A program made the translations under genes and the position numbers. The notes beneath the pieces are model-generated. The model ran no database searches, was not told where the DNA came from, and saw nothing but the letters and a program-made list of their open reading frames with translations. Below, one piece after another: positions 28,021 through 36,064 of a stretch of 64,000 nucleotides of DNA; positions within the stretch are counted from its first letter, which is position 1, and each line of letters begins with the position of its first letter. This DNA comes from Flavivirga spongiicola. Its GTDB lineage: Bacteria > Bacteroidota > Bacteroidia > Flavobacteriales > Flavobacteriaceae. The stretch spans positions 3,073,001 through 3,137,000 of the forward strand of contig NZ_JAUOEO010000001.1 of assembly GCF_030540825.1 (NCBI RefSeq). The letters run 5' to 3'.

Positions 28021-29094
28021 ATGGCAGAGTTTTATAGCATAAAAGTGACTGATGTCTATAAGGAAACAAAAGATACATCTGTAGTCGTTTTTGATATTCC
28101 AGAGCATTTAAGAGATAAATTCAAATTTATCCAAGGGCAACATCTTACATTAAAAAAGGATATTAATGGTGAAGATGTGCGTAGATCATATTCTTTGTGT
28201 TCAAGCCCAATAGATAATGAGTGGAAAGTGGCCATTAAGCAAATTCCAGGAGGGGTCTTCTCAACGTATGCCAATACAGAACTTAAAGCTGGAGATGTAT
28301 TAGAAATTATGGAACCTTCAGGTAGTTTTTATGTAGATATTGATGCCTCCATACCTAAAAACTATATTGGATTTGCTGCGGGAAGTGGTATTACGCCCAT
28401 GCTATCTATAATAAAAACACATTTAGAGCTTGAACCAAATAGTACATTCAAGCTATTTTACTTGAATCGAACGGCAAAATCAATTATCTTTAAGGAGGAA
28501 ATAGAACAACTCAAGAATAAGTTTTTCCAAAGATTCCATACGTTTCATTTTTTAACAAAAGAACAGAGAGATATTGAGTTTTTAAATGGGAGATTTACGC
28601 ATGAAAAACTTCAAATATTAACGAATACATTTATTGATATAGCAGATACAAACGACTGTTTTATCTGCGGTCCACAAGACATGATTTTCCTAATTCGTGA
28701 CGAGTTGCAAGCAGCTGGGTTAGATGCTGCTAAAATACATTACGAGTTGTTTTTCTCTGGAAGTACAGATGAAGATAATAAGCATATTACTGAAGTTTTA
28801 GAGCATAAAGCAGAAGGGACAGCAGTAACTATTATTGATGGAGGAAAAGAGTTTCAATTCATTATGGAAGATGACTATGATAATCTTCTTGATGGCGCCT
28901 TGGCAGCAGGAGCAGATTTGCCTTTTGCATGTAAAGGAGGTGTTTGTAGTACTTGTAAATGTAAAGTCGTTGAAGGTTCTGTTGAGATGAAAATTAACTA
29001 TGCACTTGATGAAAAAGAGGTTGCTCAAAATTTGGTGTTAAGTTGTCAGGCGGTCCCAACAAGCGAAAAAGTAGTAGTAGATTTTGATGTCTAG
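28021..29094 (+). CDS. paaE: Phenylacetyl-CoA epoxidase reductase subunit
   Basis: A protein of 357 residues. It passes electrons from NAD(P)H through FAD and a 2Fe-2S centre to the PaaA di-iron site. The FAD-binding motif RRSYSLCS is near residue 58, and the NAD-binding segment GFAAGSGITPMLS near residue 118. A C-terminal plant-type ferredoxin domain has CKGGVCSTCKC and a final Cys in LSCQ as cluster ligands. It comes first in the transcript here, whereas E. coli has it fifth. The stop codon abuts a palindromic repeat. Confidence 0.93.
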   Translation: MAEFYSIKVTDVYKETKDTSVVVFDIPEHLRDKFKFIQGQHLTLKKDINGEDVRRSYSLCSSPIDNEWKVAIKQIPGGVFSTYANTELKAGDVLEIMEPSGSFYVDIDASIPKNYIGFAAGSGITPMLSIIKTHLELEPNSTFKLFYLNRTAKSIIFKEEIEQLKNKFFQRFHTFHFLTKEQRDIEFLNGRFTHEKLQILTNTFIDIADTNDCFICGPQDMIFLIRDELQAAGLDAAKIHYELFFSGSTDEDNKHITEVLEHKAEGTAVTIIDGGKEFQFIMEDDYDNLLDGALAAGADLPFACKGGVCSTCKCKVVEGSVEMKINYALDEKEVAQNLVLSCQAVPTSEKVVVDFDV

Positions 29095-29118
29095 TTCCCA
29101 CGAAGATGGGAATCTCAT
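29095..29118. repeat. Boundary palindrome after paaE (L type)
   Basis: TTCCCA and TGGGAA arms followed by TCTCAT, directly after the paaE stop codon. It is a diverged member of the CCTGCGnAGGCAGG family. Confidence 0.6.
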
Positions 29119-29164
29119 AAAATGAAAAGAGATATAAAAAACGATTCACTAACAACTAAAAAAA

Positions 29165-30121
29165 ATGAGTGAAGCACAAATAAAAAAATTAGAAGAACAA
29201 TTTGAAGCACGTATAGCTCGTGACGAAAAAATTGAGCCTAAGGATTGGATGCCAGAGAAGTATCGTCAAACCCATATCAGACAAATGTCGCAGCATGCTC
29301 ATTCTGAAATAATAGGGATGCTCCCAGAAGGGAATTGGATTTCGAGAGCCCCATCTTTAAGAAGGAAAGTGGCATTATTAGCTAAAGTTCAGGATGAAGG
29401 AGGTCACGGCTTATATTTATATAGTGCTACTGAAACTTTAGGAGTTACCAGAGATGAATTGTTTGAGCAATTACATTCAGGTAAGGCAAAATACTCTAGT
29501 ATATTTAATTACCCAACATTAACATGGGCAGATATAGGAGCTATAGGTTGGTTGGTAGATGGTGCTGCCATTATAAACCAAGTGCCATTATGCAACACGT
29601 CTTTCGGACCTTATGCAAGAGCTATGGTAAGAGTGTGTAAAGAAGAGAGTTTTCACCAACGACAAGGCTATGAAATTATGGTGAAACTGGCAAATGGATC
29701 TCCTGAACAAAAAGAAATGGCTCAAGATGCATTGAACCGTTGGTGGTGGCCATCATTAATGATGCTTGGTCCAACAGATGATAAATCGGTGCATACGGCG
29801 CAGTCTATGAAATGGAAATTAAAGCGTAAAACAAACGATGAATTGCGCCAGCAGTTTATAGACCAAACGGTACCACAAGCAGAACTTATAGGTTTAAAAG
29901 TTCCGGATGAAAATTTAAGATGGAATGAAGCTAAAAAAGGTTATGATTTTGGTGAAATAGATTGGGATGAGTTTTGGCAAGTTGTAAAAGGTCACGGGCC
30001 ATGTAACAAAGAGCGTATGACTACAAGAGTTCGCGCTTGGGAAAATGGGCAATGGGTCAGGGATGCAGCTATGGCTCATGCAGAAAAAAAAGCAACCTCT
30101 TTGAAAAAAGAGGCCTCATAA
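29165..30121 (+). CDS. paaA: Phenylacetyl-CoA 1,2-epoxidase catalytic subunit
   Basis: A protein of 318 residues. It is the di-iron oxygenase subunit of the PaaABCE complex, which epoxidises the aromatic ring of phenylacetyl-CoA. Ferritin-like helices carry the expected Glu/His ligands, for example ExxH in [12 protein letters not shown] and [31 protein letters not shown] near the N-terminus is typical. The start at ATGAGTGAAGC is clear. It is followed by paaB after 63 bp that contain an R-type palindrome. Confidence 0.95.
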   Translation: MSEAQIKKLEEQFEARIARDEKIEPKDWMPEKYRQTHIRQMSQHAHSEIIGMLPEGNWISRAPSLRRKVALLAKVQDEGGHGLYLYSATETLGVTRDELFEQLHSGKAKYSSIFNYPTLTWADIGAIGWLVDGAAIINQVPLCNTSFGPYARAMVRVCKEESFHQRQGYEIMVKLANGSPEQKEMAQDALNRWWWPSLMMLGPTDDKSVHTAQSMKWKLKRKTNDELRQQFIDQTVPQAELIGLKVPDENLRWNEAKKGYDFGEIDWDEFWQVVKGHGPCNKERMTTRVRAWENGQWVRDAAMAHAEKKATSLKKEAS

Positions 30122-30155
30122 TAGAATAAAAATAAATTTTAGTATAAATTAATAA

Positions 30156-30179
30156 GATACCTGCTTTCGCAGGCATTTA
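30156..30179. repeat. Boundary palindrome before paaB (R type)
   Basis: ACCTGCTTTCGCAGG with GAT before it; inverted relative to the L type. It ends 5 bp before the paaB ATG and so covers the ribosome-binding region. Confidence 0.75.
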
Positions 30180-30184
30180 ATACT

Positions 30185-30469
30185 ATGAAAAAAGAATGGC
30201 CGCTTTGGGAAGTATTCGTAAGAAGTAAAAACGGATTAGAACATCGTCATTTTGGAAGCCTACACGCAGCAGATGCAGACATGGCTTTAGAAAATGCAAG
30301 GGATGTATATACAAGAAGAAAAGAAGGTGTTAGTATTTGGGTTGTTGAATCTAAAAATATTACAGCCTCTAATCCAGAAAATAATGGTGAATTATTTGAG
30401 CCAGCTCAAGATAAGGTATATCGCCATCCAACATTTTATGTGTTGCCTGATGAGATAAAACATATGTAA
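30185..30469 (+). CDS. paaB: Phenylacetyl-CoA epoxidase subunit B
   Basis: A protein of 94 residues, normal length for PaaB. The segment WPLWEVFVRSKNGLEHRH followed by HAADADMALENARDVYTRR is diagnostic. It is a small structural subunit that bridges PaaAC heterodimers in the complex. A palindrome lies immediately before the start and another begins 5 bp after the stop, so the gene is tightly framed by repeats. Confidence 0.95.
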   Translation: MKKEWPLWEVFVRSKNGLEHRHFGSLHAADADMALENARDVYTRRKEGVSIWVVESKNITASNPENNGELFEPAQDKVYRHPTFYVLPDEIKHM

Positions 30470-30474
30470 TAATT

Positions 30475-30502
30475 GTCATTCCTGCGAAGGCAGGAATCTC
30501 AT
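30475..30502. repeat. Boundary palindrome after paaB (L type)
   Basis: GTCATT, then CCTGCGAAGGCAGG, then AATCTCAT: a full-length L-type member starting 5 bp after the paaB stop. Confidence 0.8.
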
Positions 30503-30513
30503 GAAGAGAAACT

Positions 30514-31266
30514 ATGAATAACAATTTATACAAATATATTTTAGGAATAGCCGATAACTCTTTAATTCTCGGTCAAAGACTAGGAGAATTATGTGGTCAT
30601 GGACCTAGCTTAGAAACAGATATTGCTTGCACAAATATTTCTTTAGATTTATTTGGGCAAGTACGTAGTTATTATCAATACGCCGTACAGGTTCAGGGTG
30701 AAGGTAAGACAGAAGATGATATTGCCATGTTACGTCCAGAAAGAGGCTATTTTAATACGTTGTTAGTGGAGCAACCTAACACAGATTTTGCATACATAAT
30801 GACAAGACAGTTTTTGTTTGATGTTTATCATTATATGTTTTTGTTAGAACTTAAAAATAGTAAGGATGAAACTTTAGCCGCTATTGCCAATAAGTCTATT
30901 AAAGAGGTGTCTTATCATTTACGTTTTTCTACAGATTGGATAATACGTCTGGGAGATGGCACTGAAGAAAGCCATAAACGTATGCAAAATGCAGTGAATA
31001 GTTTATGGACCTATACAGATGAGTTGTTCCATCAAACGGAAGCAGATAAAGCTATGATATCTCAAGGAATTGGTGTGGAAACGGCTAACTTAAAAGAAAC
31101 TTATTACAATAAAGTATCAGAAATTTTAGAAAAGGCAACCTTATTGGTTCCAGAATCAAAATATTTTCAAAAAGGAGGAAAGCAAGGTATTCATACAGAA
31201 CATATGGGCTATTTGCTAGCAGACATGCAATATATGCAGCGTGCGTTCCCAAATATGGAGTGGTAA
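30514..31266 (+). CDS. paaC: Phenylacetyl-CoA epoxidase structural subunit C
   Basis: A protein of 250 residues, ferritin-like, and the scaffold partner of PaaA. Typical segments are LGQRLGELCGHGPSLETDIA and the ISLDLFGQVRSYYQYA helix near the start, VSYHLRFSTDWIIRLGDGTEESHKRMQ in the middle and HTEHMGYLLADMQYMQRA at the end. The stop codon overlaps the left end of a 110-bp inverted-repeat element that continues into paaD. Confidence 0.95.
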   Translation: MNNNLYKYILGIADNSLILGQRLGELCGHGPSLETDIACTNISLDLFGQVRSYYQYAVQVQGEGKTEDDIAMLRPERGYFNTLLVEQPNTDFAYIMTRQFLFDVYHYMFLLELKNSKDETLAAIANKSIKEVSYHLRFSTDWIIRLGDGTEESHKRMQNAVNSLWTYTDELFHQTEADKAMISQGIGVETANLKETYYNKVSEILEKATLLVPESKYFQKGGKQGIHTEHMGYLLADMQYMQRAFPNMEW

Positions 31267-31374
31267 AGCCCACCTTAATCCTCCCAAAGGGAGGAAATTA
31301 GATTATGAATAAATTTAAAGACATACCATATTCGAGTAAGAGTTCTTCCCCTTTGGGGAAGATAGATGGGGCTT
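31265..31374. repeat. 110-bp inverted-repeat element spanning the paaC-paaD junction
   Basis: The left part (31265-31300, core CCTCCCAAAGGGAGG at 31280-31294) and the right part (31339-31374, core CTTCCCCTTTGGGGAAG at 31345-31361) are inverted, diverged copies of one sequence that also shares AAAGCCC/GGGCTTT ends. The paaD start codon and its first 23 codons lie inside. Confidence 0.65.
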
Positions 31375-31841
31375 TAATCCCAATTCTAGCTCAGGTTTCA
31401 GACCCGGAAATACCAGTACTGTCGATTCTAGATATGGGAGTTGTTCGCTCTGCTAAAATAGTTAATGGTGAAGTTTTAATAAAAATAACACCAACATATA
31501 GTGGTTGTCCAGCCATGGATGTTATTGGAGATGATATTAAATTAGCTTTAAAACAGGCTGGTTTCAATTCAAAAGTAACATTGGTTTTATCTCCAGCCTG
31601 GACCACAGATTGGATTACAGAAAAAGGAAGACGAGCACTTGAAAAGTATGGAATAGCAGCGCCTTTAGAAGCAGATGCAGATAAAGAAGTATTACTGGAA
31701 GGCAAAAAACTGGTAAAGTGCACTAATTGTGGTTCAAAAAATACCACATTGGTGAGTCAATTTGGTTCAACGGCATGTAAAGCACTGTTTAAATGTGAAG
31801 ACTGCCAAGAACCCTTTGATTATTTTAAATGTTTGAAATGA
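31305..31841 (+). CDS. paaD: Phenylacetyl-CoA epoxidase maturation protein PaaD
   Basis: A protein of 178 residues. Residues 24-130 form a DUF59/MIP18-type domain (DPEIPVLSILDMGVVR, TPTYSGCPAMD, AWTTDWITEKGRRALEKYG), and the end is a zinc ribbon with CTNC and CEDC pairs. The family is thought to help load the metal centre of the epoxidase. The first 23 residues have no counterpart in classical PaaD and are coded by an inverted-repeat element. No in-frame ATG lies between that stretch and the conserved domain, so the extension is probably translated. Confidence 0.93.
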   Translation: MNKFKDIPYSSKSSSPLGKIDGALIPILAQVSDPEIPVLSILDMGVVRSAKIVNGEVLIKITPTYSGCPAMDVIGDDIKLALKQAGFNSKVTLVLSPAWTTDWITEKGRRALEKYGIAAPLEADADKEVLLEGKKLVKCTNCGSKNTTLVSQFGSTACKALFKCEDCQEPFDYFKCLK

Positions 31842-31847
31842 CAAAGT

Positions 31848-31882
31848 TGATGTCACCCTGAGTGCGTTTCAGGATAACATCA
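31848..31882. repeat. Palindrome after paaD
   Basis: TGATGTCACCCTGA (31848-31861) faces TCAGGATAACATCA (31869-31882): a 14-bp stem with two mismatches, starting 6 bp after the paaD stop. Confidence 0.6.
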
Positions 31883-31908
31883 AGTAAAAAAGAAGTTTAA
31901 TTAATAAG

Positions 31909-31928
31909 ATTCCTACTTTCATAGGAAT
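31909..31928. repeat. Boundary palindrome before paaG (R type)
   Basis: ATTCCTACTTTCATAGGAAT, a diverged R-type member, ends 6 bp before the paaG start codon. Confidence 0.6.
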
Positions 31929-31934
31929 AAAGGT

Positions 31935-32717
31935 ATGAGCAATTCGATTCTTTTAAAAATTGAGAATAATATAGCGTATATAACGCTTAACAGACCAGAA
32001 GTGTTTAATAGTTTTAATCGTGAAATGGCTTTAAGCTTACAAAGTGTATTTGATGATTGCGAGAAGAATGATGCTGTTAGAGCCATGGTTTTAACAGGGA
32101 ACGGAAAAGCATTTTGTGCTGGTCAAGATTTAAAAGAAGTCACTTCACCAGAGTTAAATCCAGGATTCAAAAAAATATTAGAAGAGCATTACAATCCAAT
32201 AATTCTAAGAATTAGAAATATTGAAAAACCAATCATTGGAGCTATCAATGGCGTGGCAGCAGGAGCAGGAGCAAATATAGCTTTAGCCTGTGATGTGGTT
32301 ATAGCAGATGAAAAGGTGAGTTTTATTCAGGCATTTAGCTTAATAGGCTTAATTCCGGATAGTGCGGGAACCTTCTTTTTACCAAGATTAATAGGGTTTC
32401 AAAAAGCATCTGCGTTAGCCATGTTAGGAGATAAAGTGAGTGCTGAAGAGGCAGAACGTTTAGGGATGATTTATAAATATGTACCATCTGATGCCTTTTC
32501 AGAAACCGTTCAAAAAACAGCTTCTAAAATGGCAAACATGCCAACAAAGGCACTGGGTTTAATTAAAAAAACACTAAACCAATCGTTAACGAATGATTTA
32601 GAAAACCAGTTAGCATTAGAATCAAAACATCAAATAGAAGCGGCAGGAACTGAAGATTATGCAGAAGGTGTTGCAGCTTTTATTGAGAAACGTCAACCAA
32701 ACTTTAAAGGTAAATAG
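31935..32717 (+). CDS. paaG: Ring-1,2-epoxyphenylacetyl-CoA isomerase
   Basis: A protein of 260 residues of the enoyl-CoA hydratase/isomerase superfamily. It converts the epoxide made by PaaABCE into the seven-membered oxepin-CoA. It aligns closely with E. coli PaaG through FCAGQDLKE, NGVAAGAGANIALACDVVIA and FSLIGLIPDSAGTFFLPRL. The Asp in LIPDSAGT is the expected catalytic residue. It differs from the second crotonase gene (40239), which fits PaaF better. Confidence 0.88.
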   Translation: MSNSILLKIENNIAYITLNRPEVFNSFNREMALSLQSVFDDCEKNDAVRAMVLTGNGKAFCAGQDLKEVTSPELNPGFKKILEEHYNPIILRIRNIEKPIIGAINGVAAGAGANIALACDVVIADEKVSFIQAFSLIGLIPDSAGTFFLPRLIGFQKASALAMLGDKVSAEEAERLGMIYKYVPSDAFSETVQKTASKMANMPTKALGLIKKTLNQSLTNDLENQLALESKHQIEAAGTEDYAEGVAAFIEKRQPNFKGK

Positions 32718-32722
32718 TAGTT

Positions 32723-32780
32723 TTTGTCACCTTGAGTACTTCGGCTGCGCTCAGTATAAACTAAAGTCGAAAGGTCTCAT
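32723..32780. repeat. Diverged boundary repeat after paaG
   Basis: It contains GTCACCTTGAG, GGCTGCGCTCAG and GTCGAAAGGTCTCAT, elements recognisable in other repeats of this window (for example 47807-47889), with weak inverted symmetry. Confidence 0.45.
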
Positions 32781-32796
32781 TATCGATAAAATAAAT

Positions 32797-33732
32797 ATGA
32801 ATAAGGAATTTCTCATAAAAGTACACAACCGCGTGAAACCATTTATTCACAAGACCCCTGTGCTTACATCTCAATTAATTAATGAGATAGTTGGTGCTAA
32901 TGTCTATTTTAAGTGTGAGAACTTTCAAAAAATGGGTGCTTTTAAAATGAGAGGAGCTACCAATGCTATTTTATGTTTAACAGAAGAAGAAAGAAACAAA
33001 GGGGTGGTAACACATTCATCTGGTAATTTTGCACAGGCATTGTCATTGGCAGCAAATAAAACAGGCGTTAACGCTTATATTGTCATGCCAGAGAATGCAC
33101 CCCTAGTAAAGAAAAATGCGGTAAAAGGTTATAAAGGACATATTATTGAAAGTGAGTCTACGCCAATGGCTCGTGAGGAAATGGCTGAAAAAGTTAAACT
33201 AGAAAAAGATGCTACTTTTATTCATCCTTCAAATGATACTAGTGTTATTCATGGACAAGGAACTGCTGCTATTGAATTGTTAGAAGAGCAACCGCAATTG
33301 GATTGTATTTTGACGCCTGTTGGTGGTGGTGGACTCATTGCAGGAACAGCTTTAGCAGCAAAATATTTTTCTGAAAAATGTAAAGTTATTGGAGGCGAAC
33401 CTAAAAATGCAGATGATGCTTTTCGTTCTAAAAAAAGTGGAAAAATAGAGTATAACGAATCTGTTGATACTATTGCTGATGGTTTACGAACACACCTTGG
33501 AGATAAAAATTTTCCCATTATTAAAGCAGATGTGGAAAGCATCATTTTAGTTGAAGAAGAAGCGATTATAGATGCCATGAAACTTGTTTGGGAACGCATG
33601 AAAATAATTATTGAACCTTCAAGCGCCGTAGCATTTGCAGCTTTATTAAAAGAAAAAGAGCAATTTAAAAATAAAGAAGTTGGAATTATTATTTCTGGCG
33701 GAAACGTAGATGTAACAAATCTACCGTTCTGA
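32797..33732 (+). CDS. PLP-dependent threonine/serine dehydratase or serine racemase-like enzyme
   Basis: A protein of 311 residues from the ATG at 32797; an upstream extension from 32659 would overlap paaG and is coded by repeat sequence. It is a fold-type II PLP enzyme. The lysine lies in FKCENFQKMGAFKMRGA (second Lys after GAF). The phosphate-binding loop is TPVGGGGLIAG, and SSGNFAQALSLAA binds the substrate. Similar proteins deaminate threonine or serine or racemise serine. Neither reaction belongs to the phenylacetate route, so its place here is unexplained. No ACT domain is present. Confidence 0.85.
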   Translation: MNKEFLIKVHNRVKPFIHKTPVLTSQLINEIVGANVYFKCENFQKMGAFKMRGATNAILCLTEEERNKGVVTHSSGNFAQALSLAANKTGVNAYIVMPENAPLVKKNAVKGYKGHIIESESTPMAREEMAEKVKLEKDATFIHPSNDTSVIHGQGTAAIELLEEQPQLDCILTPVGGGGLIAGTALAAKYFSEKCKVIGGEPKNADDAFRSKKSGKIEYNESVDTIADGLRTHLGDKNFPIIKADVESIILVEEEAIIDAMKLVWERMKIIIEPSSAVAFAALLKEKEQFKNKEVGIIISGGNVDVTNLPF

Positions 33733-33828
33733 TTAATGATTGGAGATTGTTGATTGCTGATTTTTGAACAAAAAGAAATGAAAGGAAGTTAAAATGAAAC
33801 CAAACCAATTAGAAGAACGATGAATTAA

Positions 33829-33855
33829 TTTTAATACTTGTTACAAGTATTAAAA
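33829..33855. repeat. Perfect palindrome upstream of paaH
   Basis: Perfect 12-bp arms TTTTAATACTTG and CAAGTATTAAAA with a 3-nt loop, 35 bp before the paaH start. It could be a hairpin or a binding site. Confidence 0.6.
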
Positions 33856-33889
33856 CAACATCGAATAAGCTTAAATCTTAGTTTTGAAT

Positions 33890-35107
33890 ATGTCAAATCA
33901 CAAATCAAATATCAACAATCAAATATCACAAATCATACAAGTAGGAATTATAGGTTCTGGAACCATGGGAAGTGGTATTGCGCAAGTAGCAGCAACTTCT
34001 GGTTGCAAGGTGAAATTATATGATACCAATCAATTAGCTTTAGATAAAGCCAAAGTAGCGTTGGATAAAATATTAAACAGACTCACTGAAAAAGGAAGAA
34101 TTGATACTGCCGAGAAAAGTAGGATTCAAGGCAATATTCAATATGTAGATAGCTTGAAAAGTCTTTCAGATTCTGATTTAACGATCGAAGCCATCATAGA
34201 GAATTTGGATATTAAGCAAAAGGTGTTTTCTGAATTAGAAACCTATGTGTCAGATAACTGTATTATCGCTTCAAATACATCTAGTTTATCAATAGCATCA
34301 ATTGCTGCATCATTAGAAAAACCAGAACGTTGTGTTGGGATCCATTTTTTCAATCCAGCACCTTTAATGAAGTTGGTTGAGGTTATTCCAGCTATTCAAA
34401 CGTCTAAAGAAGTGTTAGAGAAGTCGGTTAAGATTATATCTGATTGGAAAAAAACAGTAGCCATAGCAAAAGATACACCAGGTTTTATAGTGAATAGAGT
34501 AGCACGCCCGTTTTATGGAGAAGCATTAAGAATTTATGAAGAAGGTTTAGCGGATTTTGTAACGATTGACCACAGTTTAAAGACATTAGGAGGTTTCCGT
34601 ATGGGACCATTCGAATTAATGGATTTTATAGGAAACGATGTTAACTATACAGTAACCGAAACAGTATTTACTGCATTTTATTTCGATCCAAGATATAAAC
34701 CCGCATTTACGCAAAAACGTTTTGCAGAAGCAGGTTATCTCGGGAGAAAATCTGGAAAGGGGTATTACAATTATGATGAAAACGGCAAACGTGTCATTCA
34801 GAGCGGTAGCGAAGAATCTCAAAATAGTGAAATAGCAGAAGCTATATTCAATCGGATACTAATAATGTTAATCAATGAAGCGGCAGATGCCTTGTTTTTA
34901 AATATTGCTTCGGCTGAAGATATAGACAATGCTATGACTAAAGGCGTGAATTACCCTAAAGGGCTATTAGCTTGGGCAGATGAAAAAGGTATTGATTGGT
35001 GTGTTGAAACAATGGATAATTTATATAACGAATATCATGAAGATAGATACCGTTGCAGTCCATTATTACGTAAGATGAATAAACTAGGGATGAGGTTTTT
35101 TAATTAG
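33890..35107 (+). CDS. paaH: 3-hydroxyadipyl-CoA dehydrogenase
   Basis: A protein of 405 residues from the ATG at 33890 (a TTG two codons earlier is unlikely). It oxidises 3-hydroxyadipyl-CoA with NAD. The Rossmann motif is VGIIGSGTMGSGIAQ, and the catalytic His lies in GIHFFNPAPLMKLVE. A second 3HCDH domain (about 310-405) follows. The first 16 residues are coded by AT-rich repeats. Residues 302-310 (VIQSGSEES) are coded by a copy of the boundary repeat at 34793-34820, inserted in frame in the interdomain linker. Confidence 0.92.
   Translation: MSNHKSNINNQISQIIQVGIIGSGTMGSGIAQVAATSGCKVKLYDTNQLALDKAKVALDKILNRLTEKGRIDTAEKSRIQGNIQYVDSLKSLSDSDLTIEAIIENLDIKQKVFSELETYVSDNCIIASNTSSLSIASIAASLEKPERCVGIHFFNPAPLMKLVEVIPAIQTSKEVLEKSVKIISDWKKTVAIAKDTPGFIVNRVARPFYGEALRIYEEGLADFVTIDHSLKTLGGFRMGPFELMDFIGNDVNYTVTETVFTAFYFDPRYKPAFTQKRFAEAGYLGRKSGKGYYNYDENGKRVIQSGSEESQNSEIAEAIFNRILIMLINEAADALFLNIASAEDIDNAMTKGVNYPKGLLAWADEKGIDWCVETMDNLYNEYHEDRYRCSPLLRKMNKLGMRFFN
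34793..34820. repeat. Boundary-repeat copy inside paaH
   Basis: GTCATTCAGAGCG...AGCGAAGAATCTC matches the arms of the intergenic element at 47807-47889 with one extra base plus one substitution. It contributes nine in-frame codons. Confidence 0.7.
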
Positions 35108-35116
35108 GTTTGAGGG

Positions 35117-35494
35117 ATGAGGAAATCAAATTATCATTTTAAGTTTGAAGATTTAACCATTTATGTTAGGGCAATGGAGTTTGGAGAGTTGGTAAATGGT
35201 TTAGTTAAAAAGTTTCCAAAAGAAGAACGGTTTGAGTTGTCTTCGCAATTCAAAAGAGCAGCAGATTCGATAGCATTGAATGTCTCTGAAGGTTCAAGTG
35301 GAACTGATAAACAATTTCATAACTATTTGGGTAATGCATGGCATAGTGCACATGAATGTGTTTCTTGTAGTTCAAAAGCCCAAATGAGAAATTATATTAC
35401 AAATGAAGAAGATGAGGAAAATAGAAGGATACTAACCGAATTATCAAAAATGATAACCACGTTAAGAGTTAGGATTTCAAAAAGAATTAAATAA
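35117..35494 (+). CDS. Four-helix-bundle protein (23S rRNA IVS family)
   Basis: A protein of 125 residues of the small helical family first seen in intervening sequences of 23S rRNA. FEDLTIYVRAMEF, FPKEERFELSSQFKRAADSIALNVSEG and FHNYLGNAWHSAHEC are its landmarks. No enzymatic role is known. It lies 9 bp after paaH and 6 bp before paaI, so it must be co-transcribed with the pathway, yet it has no obvious part in it. No flanking inverted repeats are visible. Confidence 0.85.
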   Translation: MRKSNYHFKFEDLTIYVRAMEFGELVNGLVKKFPKEERFELSSQFKRAADSIALNVSEGSSGTDKQFHNYLGNAWHSAHECVSCSSKAQMRNYITNEEDEENRRILTELSKMITTLRVRISKRIK

Positions 35495-35500
35495 TTTTAA

Positions 35501-35926
35501 ATGTCAACTAAAAATAAACCTATAGCCTCACACCTCATTCCTTACCGAATGTTAAGCCAAGACGCCTACAGCCAATGGTTAGGTATTGAAATTTTAGAAA
35601 GTGAGATTGGACGTGTTAAGGTAGCCATGACTATTCGAAAAGAGATGCTTAACAGTATGAATTATGCACATGGAGGAATTAGTTATTCGCTTGCTGATAC
35701 AGCTTTCGGATTTACCTCAAACACACATGGGAAGTATGCAGTCTCTATTGAAACAAGCATTAATCATATAGAAGCATTAAATGAAGGTGATTATTTAGTC
35801 GCAGAATGTGTTATTGAAAAAGTAAATAATAAATTAGGGTTTAACATCGTAGAAGTAAAACGAGGAGATGAATTGGTTGCGCTATTTAAAGGTGTGGTTT
35901 ATCGTACTCAAAAAGATTGGGAATAA
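35501..35926 (+). CDS. paaI: Hydroxyphenylacetyl-CoA thioesterase, hotdog fold
   Basis: A protein of 141 residues, normal for PaaI. NYAHGGISYSLADTAFGFTSN contains the HGG loop and the Asp of the hotdog active site. The family hydrolyses ring-hydroxylated phenylacetyl-CoA, releasing CoA trapped in dead-end intermediates. An L-type palindrome begins 5 bp after the stop codon. Confidence 0.93.
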   Translation: MSTKNKPIASHLIPYRMLSQDAYSQWLGIEILESEIGRVKVAMTIRKEMLNSMNYAHGGISYSLADTAFGFTSNTHGKYAVSIETSINHIEALNEGDYLVAECVIEKVNNKLGFNIVEVKRGDELVALFKGVVYRTQKDWE

Positions 35927-35930
35927 ACAA

Positions 35931-35955
35931 ATTCCTGCGTAGGCAGGAATCTCAT
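35931..35955. repeat. Boundary palindrome after paaI (L type)
   Basis: ATT, CCTGCGTAGGCAGG, AATCTCAT. With the R-type copy at 36040 it brackets 84 bp of non-coding DNA that resembles an emptied cassette. Confidence 0.8.
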
Positions 35956-36039
35956 AATAGAAAGAAAAAACAAATTCAAGACGATCCCTCTATAAGTAAG
36001 TGTTTAGGGAGAGAGTTAATTTTGAGTAATAATTAATAA

Positions 36040-36062
36040 GATACCTGCCTGCGCAGGCATTA
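36040..36062. repeat. Boundary palindrome before paaJ (R type)
   Basis: GATACCTGCCTGCGCAGGCAT ends within 5 bp of the paaJ start codon. Confidence 0.8.
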
Positions 36063-36064
36063 CT

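Noticed and set aside
32659..32796. N-terminal extension of the PLP dehydratase
   Set aside because: It would overlap paaG and be coded by repeat sequence; the domain fits the ATG at 32797.
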